Below are positions 48,050 through 59,468 of a stretch of 64,000 bases of DNA, in pieces. The stretch is from the NCBI GenBank assembly GCA_014706295.1, contig JACSVZ010000008.1:1595338-1659337 (forward strand), written 5' to 3'. A program made the position numbers and the translations under genes. Within the stretch, counting starts at the first letter, position 1, and each line of letters begins with the position of its first letter. Origin of the DNA: Lycocorax pyrrhopterus obiensis (lineage: Eukaryota > Chordata > Aves > Passeriformes > Paradisaeidae). A model generated the notes under the pieces. The model was not told the DNA's origin. It did no database searches and worked only from the letters and a program-made list of their open reading frames with translations.

Positions 48050-51000
48050 CTTTAGGGGAGGAAAAAAGAGGATAAAATTCAGTCAGTGCCAGAGGTTTCT
48101 TCTCTTCCCTTCCACGCAGAAACTGGGGAATTAAGTTTTAGGGAAGTTTCCCACAGGGATGACACCAAACTCTGTTTCTAAGGCAACTCTGGTTATTGAT
48201 GGGCTACTCCAGATAAAGCTGGAGCACATCAAAACTCTTATGCTGCACAGAAATGACAATATCCTGAATCCAGGATAATAATTACTATTAATTATTAGTA
48301 ATTATCTAATGATCAAATTACAGTACATCCAGCAGCATGAGTATGAAATTCAGGCTTTAATCATTTACTTCTATTGTTCTGCAGCTCCACACTGATTAGA
48401 CTGAACTCTGGGTTTCCTTTCTTGCCATTCTTCATTTCCACTTCTTATCCAGGTCCCTCTTTCTCTTTACCAGAATCCCAATCTTTGCCTGATGCTCCAC
48501 TGAGCTCCAACTGCAGCACTCGCCCTCCACAATAATTTGCTTTTTGGGAGGTGAAGATCAGGGTAAGACCTTTAAGAACAGACATTAACAGCATCAAAAT
48601 GAGGATATTCCACCCATCAGGTGGCAAAAAAGCCTTTCAAAAGTTGAATAAACTACTTTTGATGTCTCTCCTGGGGCCACTTGAGGCTAGAAGAGGTCGA
48701 CCCTGCTCCTGTCAGGTTGTTGCTGCAGACAACAATCGAGGGCTGTGTAGCTTTGAGCTGACCACCTAAAAAGCAGTTTTTGAGGTAAAAACCCAAGAAA
48801 AATAACAAAAAACCCAACTCAAACACCTCCCCCCCCAAAATTCAGAGCAGAAGCACAAACCATTTAAATGTGCAGGCAGAGCAGGGAATGCAGCAAGAAA
48901 ACAACTTGGCTTAGCCAAATAAAAAACAGGGGCTAAATCAGATGGAAGGGATCAGCACAAAGAAAGAGCAAGAAAAACTGGACGGGGACAAAGTCAGGAA
49001 AAGTCAAGGCAAAACCGGAATAGAAACGGGAGAGAACACAAAGGATAACAAAGAAATGCTTAAGCTGCAGAAGGAACCTGAGGAGCGGCTCAAAAAGCAG
49101 AAGGGATGATGCTGAGAAGGTCAGAGAGGTGAAACTGCCCCTGTTCCAGCTCCAAACTAAATTAACCAGGACAGAACTCCAGCTGAGAGCTGGGCAAGAG
49201 TCAGGCAGAGAAGATGTCCAGAAACGGAGCATCTTTAAATCAGCTGCAGCAATTCAAGCCTGGCAAAGTCCATCCTGGTGTATAAAAGGGCTGGAGCCAT
49301 CTCAAAGCCATCAGAGAGGTTTTTTGAGAGGACAAAAACGCTGGAGGGCAAGCACAGGGTGCATCCTTCATGGAGGAATGAGCCGGGAAATCACGGACCA
49401 GGCAGGCGGAGTGCAATTCCCAGAAACCCACCAATACCCAAATTATCTGTGAGTTCCCTGCGATGCCAGCGTGCAGATGGATCACACAGAGCTAAATTTC
49501 TCTAGAACAAAAGCAATTTAATCTGATTTTCCAACAGGACAACAGCTCTCCTGAAGCAGGGCAGAATGTGTAGATCCATAAAGCAGCGGAGCCATGGTGA
49601 AGGCTTTTCCCGCTGCTTGACGGGACATTTTCCCAAAGGAGTTCCGACAACATGGTCTCCAAATGGAGGGTGGGATCAAGCAAGAATTAAAGCCATCATC
49701 AGAAGGAAGGCCAGGCAGCAGTGGACAGTGTTAGCACTGACTCAGCTCTGCACGGGTGTGTACAGCTCCTCCAGCACCGATCAATATTCCCATCCACAAC
49801 ATCAATGCCAAACTGGAAAAATCATTTCTAAATTCCATGGGTGGCACCGAGTGACGGGAGGTGTGGGTGGAATTTGGATCTCCTTGGCCTGAAGCTATGA
49901 AGAGTCAGGGTCTGAGCCAAGAACACAAAATGCTACAAAGGCTGGAGGCAGCAAATGTGAGGAGCTGGCATCTCTGAGGACTGGCCTTGATCCTAAATCA
50001 CCAGAATCTCATTGTCGCTCCAGTCTTTAGCCCTTTGTCCCTTCCCTGCAGGGCATCCTGCCCTCCCTTCACATTAAGTCATCTCAGGGGTATCATTATG
50101 GTCTGCACTCGCTCATAACAAGCCAGGGGGCTCTCAGAAAGCCAGAAAATCAAAGGCTGGCTGTAGTTGATTTCATTTTCCCCTTATCCCCACAGAAAAT
50201 CCACCTTCAATCAACATGCCTAAGAAAAAAAAAGGAGGGGAAAGTGAATCATTGTTTTTAAAAACTCCTGCTTTCTTTAAAAGCAAAGAACAGGAAGTTC
50301 TTATGTGCAGCACAAAACCACCGAAGGCAAGGGAGAAGGGCAACCCACTCCTGATTTTTTCCAGATCAATGACATGGAGTGACTCCATAAATTGCCCACA
50401 ACAGTTCCATGTTTGCTCCTTGTTCAGCATGCAACCGGACCCTGCTAACGGCCCTATTTGTTCTGCAGGCTTCCAGCAAAAACGACAGCATTTGCATATT
50501 TTAATTAATAATGGCTGGCAGAACATGAAGCCATAAACGCCTCCCAGGCATGCAATAAACTCCGAGGTTTATTTACAAATTAATGCAGTGGAGATCGTTT
50601 AATATTGCATTAATCTCAAATGTTGTTAATTAAAACACCAGTCAAGACCAAGCGGGTGCGTTAGAAAATAAATAAGGGGATAAGAAAGCAATAAAAACCT
50701 CCATCAGCAGCATAAGAAATTTTAATGGACAAGAAAAAAGTGAATTTTATTTTTCCGAAGTCTAAAGGGCAAATTTAAAGCAGCTGCATTTGCATTGTGA
50801 CTGGCCCTAATGTTTTGCAGATCTTCGGATTTAATAATTTGGGAATACCTGAAAAATGTTGCCAGCTCTCTCTGGGATTTTGTAACCTTCCTGCTGTGTG
50901 CAGAACTACCAAATTATTGCTAAGAGAGAGCCATAAAAAGCATAATTTCTTAATCTGCACCAGCCCAAACACTGATTGGATTGATAAGATTTAGGAAAAG

Positions 51001-51317
51001 AAACATCAGGGTGAAAATTTCCTCATGAAATATTTGAGGCCTGGTGATATTCCATATTATCAATATTGGAAGACAGCCAATACCTTAAGACACTGCTAGA
51101 ATTCCACAAAAACCAAACCAAGATGGCTAATTGGGAACTTTCTGTTGCCTGGAAAAGGCAGCACAGGATTTCAGAAGCTTAAATACTCAGTTTATGAATG
51201 TTTGAAATGTCCTGGTGGATTTTATGCAGCAGGGAATAAAGGAGGATGAAAACAGAAACATGCTGCACACAGGAGAAGTCCTTTAATACAGATGGGAGTT
51301 TAATGCAGCATGACCTG

Positions 51318-51615
51318 GAATCGGGTTGGGAGGGATCCTCAAAGCCCATCCAGTGCCACCCCTGCCATGGGCAGGGACACCTTCCACTGTCCCAGGCTGC
51401 TCCAAGCCCCAGTGTCCAGCCTGGCCTTGGACACTGCCAGGGATCCAGGGGCAGCCACAGCTGCTCTGGGCACCCTGTGCCAGGGCCTGCCCACCCTCCC
51501 AGGGAACAATTCCTTCCCAATATCCCATCCATCCCTGCCCTCTGGCACTGGGAAGCCATTCCCTGTGTCCTGGCCCTCCATCCCTTGTAAAGAGTCTCTC
51601 TCCATCTTCCACATT
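51318..51615 (-). mobile_element. CR1 LINE 3' fragment
   Basis: Near-identical in layout to 31318-31606, with the same TCTCTCTCCATCTTCC right end. Confidence 0.92.
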
Positions 51616-51721
51616 TCAGGTTCAGGACTACCAGACCGACAAGAGATACGGTCCTGGACTAACCACCAAAGCTAAAGCCCAGTGTATTTGGGATTTAACA
51701 ATCACGTATTTTTCATAAAAC

Positions 51722-52240
51722 CCAGGATCCCTGAGGCTGGAAAAGCCCTCTCAGCTCATGGAGTCCCAGCTGTGCCCGATGCCCACCTTGTCCCCAGCCC
51801 AGAGCACTGAGTGCCACCTCCAGCCCTTCCTTGGACACCTCCAGGCATGGGCACTCCAAAGCTCCCTGGGCAGCCCCTGCCAAGGCCTGAGCACCCTTTC
51901 CATGCAGAAATTCCTGCTGCTGTCCAACCTGAGCCTCCCCTGGCCCAGCCTGAGGCCGTTTCCCCTTGTCCTGTCCCTGTTCCCTGGGAGCAGAGCCCGA
52001 CCCCCCCCCGGCTGCCCCCTCCTGTCAGGGACTTGTGCAGAGCCACAAGGTCCCCCCTGAGCCTCCTTTGCTCCAGGCTGAGCCCCTTTCCCAGCTCCCT
52101 CAGCCGCTCCTGGGGCTCCAGCCCCTTCCCAGCTCCGTTCCCTGCCCTGGACACGCTCCAGCCCCTCCAGGGCTCTCTGGCCGGGAGGGCCCAGCACTGG
52201 ACACAGCCCTCGAGGTCCCTCAGCAGGGCCAGCCCAGAAT
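51722..52240 (-). mobile_element. CR1 LINE 3' fragment, 0.52 kb
   Basis: Close relative of 17451-18342 and 28868-29353 (same GGACAGCAGCAGGAATTTCT sub-type). It lies 0.1 kb from a second CR1 copy of the other sub-type in the same orientation. Confidence 0.92.
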
Positions 52241-53275
52241 GGGCTGTTTGGGGGTTAGTGAAACATTAAAACAGATTATTCCATTGGAGCTTCACTTTCC
52301 AACCACATTTAAATCCCGTCAAATCCTTCAACACTAAAACCTGCCAAGAGCTTTTCTGCCTCCAAAGATCCCTCAGGCCCTCAGCCACAGATTCCAGCAC
52401 CTGTCAAGGAAACACAAATGTTCCTGTTTCTCACCATGCTCCTGGCTCCTGTTCCTCTTTGGGGCTTCCAGCCCCAAGTGTCTCCCACAGGGGAGGAGAA
52501 GGCTCCTGAGCAGCCTGGCCCTTCCCCTCCTCCCTCCCTGCAGGCCCCACAGCCCTGCCAGGAGTTAATTGGCAGCACTGAGCTAAATGAGCCATCCTCC
52601 CTCAGCACAGGTGACTGTAGCAGCTTAACCAGCTGGAATAATCCCAGTCTGTCAGCAGGAACCCATTTGAGCAGGAGCCTTCTCACCCACCTGCTTCAGT
52701 GAGTTAATTAGAGCTCCTTTATTTCACTGCTGCTAAACACAGCATTAGGGAAGCTCCTGATGCCTCAAAAAAAAAAGCCTCAATAAAGAGTTGCCGTTTT
52801 TCTCCCTATTTTGCACAGCTGGTTTTTGGGCAGAACACAATGCAGTAAATAAGGAACAGTAAATAAGTGAGGAGAAAACGGATTTTTTAACCACTAACAC
52901 AACAAGGGGAGGTCTGCTCCTGGTGCATGAGGATGAGGGAGGTTCCTGCTTCTGGACCTGGCCAGAGGCTGTTGCATGACCCCTGATCTCAGTGCACAAG
53001 GTGCCCCTGATGCTGGGCCTGGCAGCGCTGGGATCTCTGCTCTCTCTCAGCCTGTTGTTACACATGCTGAGAGGAAGAAATATCTTCAGGCATTTTTCAA
53101 AAATGACAGGCTAGGGAAGGCAAATTGCCAAAAGTCTTGCTGAAATTCCCCATGAATGAGGTGCTGAAGCTCCTCTGATCTGCTGGCAAACATAGAGAGA
53201 GATTTTAACACAAGAAATCACAGGCCTGTCAAGTTTTCAGCCACTCATGGGACTTTTTTTCTAATATAATTATCA

Positions 53276-53440
53276 CAGAATCCCAGAATCTCAGAATGGT
53301 TTGGGTTGGAAGGGACTTTGAAGATCAAATCCCTGCCATGGCAGGGACACCTTCCACTATCCCAGGCTGCTCCAAGTCCTGTCCAGCCTGGCCTTGGACA
53401 CATCCAGGAGCAGCCACAGCTTCTCTGGGCAGTGCCATTT
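53276..53440 (-). mobile_element. CR1 LINE, short 3' end
   Basis: ACAGAATCCCAGAATCTCAG to CTTCTCTGGGCAGTGCC; 0.25 kb after exon 2 in the transcript. Confidence 0.9.
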
Positions 53441-53687
53441 GCAGCCTGTAGCACCTTTTGCCATATTTAAATAAAAAAAAAATTAACAGAAACAGCCAAG
53501 TGAGGCCTTTTTCTCTACAGTCCATGTAAAAGGGGCTGTTGATTTGAATGAAACAATTCTCAATCCCTATGAACCGCCCCTTTTCCCCCTGGATGCAAGG
53601 ACTGGCTTGTGCATGGCACGGACACAGAGGGCAGGAAGGTGGAGAAGGTGTCACCAGCGTGAGGCAGTGGCAGGGAAGGCTCTGTAC

Positions 53688-53820
53688 CTGCAGGTTTAAC
53701 AGGACAGCTCCGATCCTCATGGCCTCGCTGACCTCCAGGCTGTACATCAGCTGCGGGAAGCGCGGGGGGCTCTGGTTGTTGGGAGGCAGCACCTCGATGT
53801 AAACAGTGGTGATGGAGCTC
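53688..53820 (-). CDS. PCDH15: PCDH15 internal exon 2 of 8 (EC5 end, EC5-EC6 linker, EC6 start)
   Basis: The acceptor is CTGCAG|G and the donor CAG|GTACAG, a weaker donor than its neighbours. The first base completes an arginine codon (AG|G); then 44 codons follow, starting [10 protein letters not shown], through [11 protein letters not shown], to GAVLLNLQ, ending in phase 0. This joins the last beta strand of EC5 to the first strands of EC6. The linker reads [10 protein letters not shown] where classical cadherins have DxNDNxPxF, so calcium binding at the EC5-EC6 joint should be reduced or altered; the same replacement is present in the recalled mammalian protein, so it is ancestral and not damage. 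CR1 copies of opposite orientation flank the exon (53276-53440 minus, 55886-56145 plus). Confidence 0.96.
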
Positions 53821-54168
53821 CTGCAGGGTGAGGGGGGAAAAACCAGTCAAACCCAGTCAAAACCGGTGAAAACCAGTCAGAAGCAAGAAATCCAACCCAC
53901 AATGGCTGCTTTACACGCTGTGTGTTCTCAAGCTCTACCAGCCTCCCTCTGCTCCTCTAAAAGCTCCAGGACATTTTTTTCCTTCTGGACCAAAAGGAAA
54001 GCGGGCTGCCACACGAACAGGAAGAAAAGCTCAGTGATTTCCCCCAAAGCAGCCCAAGGTGGTGCTCCTTCAGAAACAGAGCAGGGAGGTATCAGTGCAC
54101 ACTCCACAAACAAACAGCTCCCAGTGCGCTGTGTCCTCTGCGAGCAGCACAAATCCCGAGCTGGGAAC

Positions 54169-54535
54169 CGTCGCTGTTTTCCCCATGGATGAGTAGGGAA
54201 ACAACACGAAGTCCAAGCTCAGGGATAAATGGAAGCACTTTAATGAACTCTCAGAAGGCTTTTATATGTTAGTTCTCAAAAGTGTGTTAAATGGCATAAG
54301 GTGATTGGTTTTTTGCCATCCACCCCCTAAGGGGATTGGCCAAGTTCTAAGACACCCATCACTGAATGTTTTTCCTGTTAGAACCATAACAATTCTGCAA
54401 AACAACCTGCAGCTGCAAGAAGTTTACGAAACTGTAACATTGTTTTGAGTCACTTGCATGGGAAAGACAGAGCTCTCACAAAAATGCTGCAGAGAGCCGA
54501 AGAAATTCTCTGCTGAAGCTTTTTCAGCGTCCATA
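54169..54535 (-). mobile_element. Solo LTR, family 2, copy A
   Basis: About 367 bp, reverse complement of the family-2 LTR at 59687-60053: shared runs include TGTGAGAG, GTCTTTCCCATGCAAGT, ACATATAAAAGCCTTCTGAG and GGGAAAACAGCGAC. Both termini have a point change (TA...CG for TG...CA), suggesting an older insertion. A 5-bp duplication GGAAC flanks it (54164-54168 and 54536-54540). It has gene-sense orientation. Confidence 0.85.
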
Positions 54536-55885
54536 GGAACTGCTCCTGCCACGCACAGCAGCCATATATTTTAAGTCAAATGGCACTGTGCTTCATGCAG
54601 AAGAATTTGCCAAAACATCTTAATACTACATTTTTTCATCCTTTTCCTTAAATGGAGTTGTGGCACGTTATTGCTGTATTCAACCCAATTTTCTCTTCTG
54701 CTTTTCAACACATTTAAGTAATTACTCTTGGAGACAGAAGAAGATGAAAATGAACCAAACAGTAGATTCTCACTCAGAAATCAGTATTTTCCTGGTTCAC
54801 AAAGAGTATTTTTTCTGAGTATTTTTCCAGCAGCTTGGAGCATCCCTGCTGCCAGGCAGTTTGCTTCCTTTCCTTGGAAAAGAGGGAGCAGGGAATGTTG
54901 GCGGAGAGGATAATGCCGGGAGAAGAGATGCACACAACTCTGTGAGGCTGCCGCGGTGCTGTGGGTCAATAATCCCCATCTCAGAGCAGTGCCAATGCAG
55001 GAGCCTACAAATCCCTGGCAAACCCTTCAGCTGCACTGAACCCCTGTCCCAAACTGACTGCAAACAGCATTCCAGGGGGAATATTGAAGGTTCTTTGGGA
55101 CTGCAGACCCTGCACAGACCATCCTGTAAACCCACTCGATATCCAACTGCTCCAACTTGAGCCAGGAGTCCCCCTGGAGATGGGAGATTTCAAATCTGAC
55201 TTAAAGGGATCTTCCTCTTGTCTCCTTGCTCTGTTATCCCACCTGCCTTCCCTCCTGGATGTCAGCACAGATCCCCACCCCAGAAAAAAGCCCTGAAAAG
55301 TGCTGCGCTGCAGGTGTAGCTTTTCCCCTCAGAAATCCTTGGACAATGTAGATAAATCTCAGGTTTTAGGGCTGCAGGAAAGAAACCAAAGGGATTTGTC
55401 CTGGTTTTTTTGGAGGTGGGGCAGGAAGAGGGAGAGAAAAGAAAATCATGAACCCAAAGAGCTGCTTCTTGCAGGGCTAGCAAACTCCAGAGCCTTTTTA
55501 GAGGGTCCTACCTGAAATTACCAGACATTTGTAGTTGAAACAGCTGCTGTGATAACTGAGAGAGCTCATTTAATATGAAAACAACACATCACTGATCAAT
55601 ATTTTTAATTAGCTGCCCAAAATTGTGGCCGAGCACAGTCACCACTGTGCTGTGGTTATTTCCCACTGACCTATCCCAGCAGGTCTGGGTCACTGATGGG
55701 AGCTGGGCAGAGCATTGCAGCAACACCAGGGCTGAGAGCAACGTGTTGGGGACTGTCCCACACCCCTGGCCATGCTCTAGGACAAGGAACTGCTGCCCAG
55801 AAGGACAAATCCCACGCCCAGGGAAGCGCTGCAGGCACTCTGCCCCTCAGGGCACATCCACACACACACCGTGACAGGATTCAGT

Positions 55886-56145
55886 GCCAGACAAGGGGAA
55901 TGGCTTCCCAGTGACAGAGGGCAGGGATGGATGGGATATTGGGAAGGAATTGTTCCCAGGAGGGTGGGCAGGCCCTGGCACAGGGTGCCCAGAGAAGCTG
56001 TGGCTGCCCCTGGATCCCTGGCAGTGCCCAAGGCCAGGTTGGACATTGGGGCTTGGAGCAGCCTGGGACAGTGGAAGGTGTCCTTGTCCTGGAACTGGAT
56101 GGGCTTTGAGGTCTCTCCCAACCCAAACCATTCTGGGATTCTAGG
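55886..56145 (+). mobile_element. CR1 LINE 3' fragment
   Basis: GGATCCCTGGCAGTG sub-type ending CATTCTGGGATTCTAGG; 2 kb before exon 2 in the transcript. Confidence 0.9.
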
Positions 56146-56537
56146 AATAGTAAACAAATTTTCTTCAACTATTTAAGGCAAAATCACAGAAGTAAAGCAC
56201 GAATAGTCTGCAAACTAAAAGCACTCTAATATTAAACGGCTTTTTTTGCAACTCCAATCCATTTTTTAGCAACACTTCGCATTTTCCCCCCATGCCTTTT
56301 GTGTGGGTTATAGCCCAGTTAAGGAGCTGGCAAATTCTCCTCTGGCATGGGAAGGGGAAGGAGATGGAGCTGAGCCAAGCACTGCAGTTGGTGTTTTCAG
56401 GTGAATACACAGCACAGTGTTTGGGAACTGCAGAGAGCTCCCAAAATCACTCCAGGATGGAAAAACAGCTCCTGTGCCACACCAGCTGATTGAAAGTCAA
56501 CTGCATCCCCATCTCTGCTTGAACTATCTCCACATGG

Positions 56538-56705
56538 AATCATGGAATGGTTCGGGTTGGAAAGGACCTTAAACTCATCCAGTGCCACCCCTACCAGGGA
56601 CAGGGACACCTTCCACTGTCCCAGGCTGCTCCAAGCCCCAGTGTCCAACCTGGCCTTGGACACTGCCAGGGATCCAGGGCAGCCACAGCTGTTCTGAGCA
56701 ATTAT
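56538..56705 (-). mobile_element. CR1 LINE, short 3' end
   Basis: GGAATCATGGAATGGTTCGG to CAGCTGTTCTGAGCAA. Confidence 0.9.
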
Positions 56706-56908
56706 AAAATCCATGATGAATGGATTTCTATCTATATGGACCAACCCATCTTGACTTGATCCAGCAGATCCCTTATCACCAAGTGACACGGCTCCCATGT
56801 CCAGGAATCTGAGGGACTGTGAAAAGCTTAAGGTCTGACCTGAAATGTTTGGTTTTACAAATGTTGTTCATTTTTTTTCCCCAAAACCAGAAACTGTTGT
56901 GCTTCAAT

Positions 56909-57057
56909 ATAGGAATGGGCTGTGCAGGGAAGTGGTGAAATCTCCAGCCCTGGAAGGTTTCAAGAAACAACTGGACGTGGATCTAGCTGTGGTTTAGTTG
57001 ACAAGTTGAACTTGATGGTCCTGGAGGTCTTTTCCAACCTTAATGATTTCATGATAC
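56909..57057 (+). mobile_element. CR1 LINE, short 3' end, old
   Basis: AATATAGGAATGGGCTGTGC to CCTTAATGATTTCATGATAC. Confidence 0.8.
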
Positions 57058-58067
57058 CTCGATAACTTATGTTAATAATTATAATTAGTAATACTTAAAC
57101 CCCAGATCTCAGTTTGGTCACATTTTTAAATGTCACTCCATGCAAACCAAAAAAACACCTCCACAGAATTCCAATTTAAATTTGTGCTTACAAAGGCTGC
57201 AGAGCTACAGTTCCTGAGCTAGGTTCGGTGCGTGAGTTTTTGCTTTGTGCATAAGCAAGGGGATGACTGAAATCCAGCCACTTTCCAGGTGACTCTGGTT
57301 ATCCTGGCAGAGTTTTCCACTTCTTTTTTGCCACGAAGACATTTTCAGAGGAGGAAGCACAGGCTCCCTGCATGCATCCTCAGAAATACATGTTTTTAGA
57401 CAGCACAAAGATTTCTCCAGCACAAAAGGAGCTGATGGCAATCAGAGCTGCAGTGTGGGGCCCACACCACGGGGATCTCAGGCTCTCTGAAGGGGAATTG
57501 CTGATTTTTGGCCTTCACACTGAAGCACTACACAAAATAAATGCATAATTGTCCTCAATCTTCTCCTCAGCACTACCAACAGCACTACCAGCTCGAGAGG
57601 GCTTACGAAAAAACTACCAGGAGGAAAAGGAGAGTGAAATTCAACCAGGAGACTGCTACCAGATGTCAATTTTCTGAAACAACTTAACAAGCTGAATGGA
57701 CGGTAATTATAAAGTATGTGCACAAACAGCATGAGCTGCTTTCTTGGAGACACGACAGAAGCAGCAGGTCCTGAGGAAAACCCAGCTACTGAAATCCCGC
57801 TCTTGTGTTTTCTTTCCTTCTCACATTTCCCATTTGAAGAAGAGGTTTGCACCTTGCGGCTGTGGGAGATTTAAATGCTGGAGCCTCCTGTTCCTCCCTG
57901 TCATGCTCTCTGGACACGAGAGATATTTTTTTGAACACGAGAGATATTTTTTGCCCCCCACACCTTCATGAAGTGACATTTTGGCACAACTGCCACATTT
58001 AGGACACGAACTCCACAGAAAAGGTAAGCAGGGCCTAATCCCTTTGCTCCTTTTTGAACATAGAGAT

Positions 58068-58135
58068 CCCAGAATGGTTTGGGTTAAAAGGGACCTTAAA
58101 GATGACGTTGTTCCACCTCCTGCCTAAACCCTAAA
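58068..58135 (-). mobile_element. CR1 LINE, very short 3' end
   Basis: CCCAGAATGGTTTGGGTTAA to CCACCTCCTGCC. Confidence 0.75.
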
Positions 58136-58183
58136 TTTGCAGCCTGCTCTTCTGTATCAGGTGGGGTACAACAGAGGTAACTC

Positions 58184-58649
58184 TGTTAGCATAGAAACAC
58201 ATAATCACGGTATGATTATATGCAGTGCTTTTATTGAAGAGCTCTGGGAATCAGGGGTACAGACCCAAATCTGACTCCGATATGGATTTGAGATGGATAC
58301 ATTTTTATACCCTTTCCTTACATAACTGTTGTATAATCATATGTTAATCATTATCTTAATATTGTTCTATTGTGTATATTGATTTCACTCAAGCATGAGT
58401 TTTAAGCCCCCTTCCCACAACATTTCTCATGATTATTGCTCCCTTCTCATGATTCTTGTTGAGATTAAACAATTATTTTTAATTATATTTAATTACTAGC
58501 CAATCATCGCATTTAACTTTATCATCTACCATACAGGTGAATACACAGGTGCAGGTTCACATGATTTTAGCAAAGACAATGCCCACTCCCGTTCCCAAGG
58601 CCTACTCTAGCTACCACGATTTTAGAAACATTTTAACCCTATGCTATCA
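58184..58649 (-). mobile_element. Solo LTR, third family (ERV1-like)
   Basis: 466 bp with near-perfect inverted ends: minus-strand start TGATAGCATAG, end CTATGCTAACA (10 of 11 match). A 4-bp duplication ACTC lies at 58180-58183 and 58650-58653. AATAAAAGC on the minus strand near 58229-58221 is a plausible polyadenylation signal. A 4-bp duplication fits class I (ERV1-like) elements. No internal genes. Confidence 0.75.
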
Positions 58650-59011
58650 ACTCTGCTCTTAGGAATTTTGGTCTTAGTGGGGACATTGCACACCCTACAC
58701 CTGGAGAGGGTCTCCAGCTCAGCAGCCCCATTCTTTGGGATCCTTTTTGCACTTTCTGAACAAAAAGCAGGTCCTTTCTCACTTGCTTTCTTCTTTCCAT
58801 CCCTTCCCCTCAATGAACGAATGGAAGCGCACAGAGACAGCACAACTGGGAACTTTTAAATAACAAACCATGGCAAGCAAATGAATTCATGAAAACCCAG
58901 TGCTGCAAGGGAAACATCATTAATGACCACAGAGGGCAAGAATTCTGCTGTGCCACTTCTCCAGAGTGGAGGCATGGAATTATAACCCAGCATGGATTAC
59001 AGACAGAGGGG

Positions 59012-59397
59012 TGCAGTAATCACGCAGGGCACAGACTCCACACACAAGATGGAAAGTGCAAAGCTTTTATTGCACACCCAGAATTCCCTTAAATACCAGC
59101 ACCCAACAGGATATCACATCATATAAACAGGAAAGATGTTCACCTCAGTGTCCCCCCAATCACCTGGGGTAGTGCACAGACATTGCCTGTTATGGTAACA
59201 GGTAAACAATGCCCTATAAGGTCACAAACTACAATTATCACATCTCATAGGCCCAGCACTGTCCACAAACCCACAATCCTCTCTCAGCCCATCCCCGGTG
59301 ACCTGGATGCACTCCCAGGGTCACCTCTGGGTCCAAGAAAGAGGCTCTCTCCGGCCCTCAGGGCCTGTCTCTCTTCAGCACATAGTGCACCCCAACA
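59012..59397 (-). mobile_element. Solo LTR, family 1 (ERVK-like), copy B
   Basis: 386 bp, TG...CA on the minus strand (ends TGTTGGGGTGC and TTACTGCA), flanked by a perfect 6-bp target-site duplication GAGGGG at 59006-59011 and 59398-59403. A polyadenylation signal AATAAA lies on the minus strand at 59071-59066. It is the inverted relative of the LTR at 43351-43740. A 6-bp duplication is typical of class II (ERVK-like) avian retroviruses; no internal viral genes remain. It has the same orientation as PCDH15 and starts 71 bp beyond the donor of the EC5 exon. Confidence 0.92.
59066..59071 (-). terminator. Sense polyadenylation signal AATAAA inside the family-1 LTR
   Basis: Minus-strand AATAAAAGC within the LTR, in PCDH15 orientation, about 400 nt after the donor of the EC5 exon. 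It is the LTR's own signal; whether it acts on PCDH15 transcripts is inference. Confidence 0.7.
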
Positions 59398-59468
59398 GAG
59401 GGGTGTGGCCCAGGTGTTCCTGCTGATGTGCTGGAATAACAAGGTTCGTTAGTAGGTGCATTAATTAC

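Larger units (their letters stand above)
48050..53687 (-). other. PCDH15: PCDH15 intron between exons 2 and 3
   Basis: 5.6 kb. Repeat-free from 48050 to 51317, with an A/T-rich, motif-dense block at 50440-50760; then CR1 pieces at 51318-51615, 51722-52240 and 53276-53440. The stretch 52241-53275 shows nothing recognisable. Confidence 0.85.
53821..59468 (-). other. PCDH15: PCDH15 intron between exons 1 and 2
   Basis: 5.6 kb. It contains solo LTRs at 54169-54535, 58184-58649 and 59012-59397 and CR1 pieces at 55886-56145, 56538-56705, 56909-57057 and 58068-58135. The stretches 54536-55885, 57058-58067 and 58650-59011 show no further feature. Confidence 0.85.
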
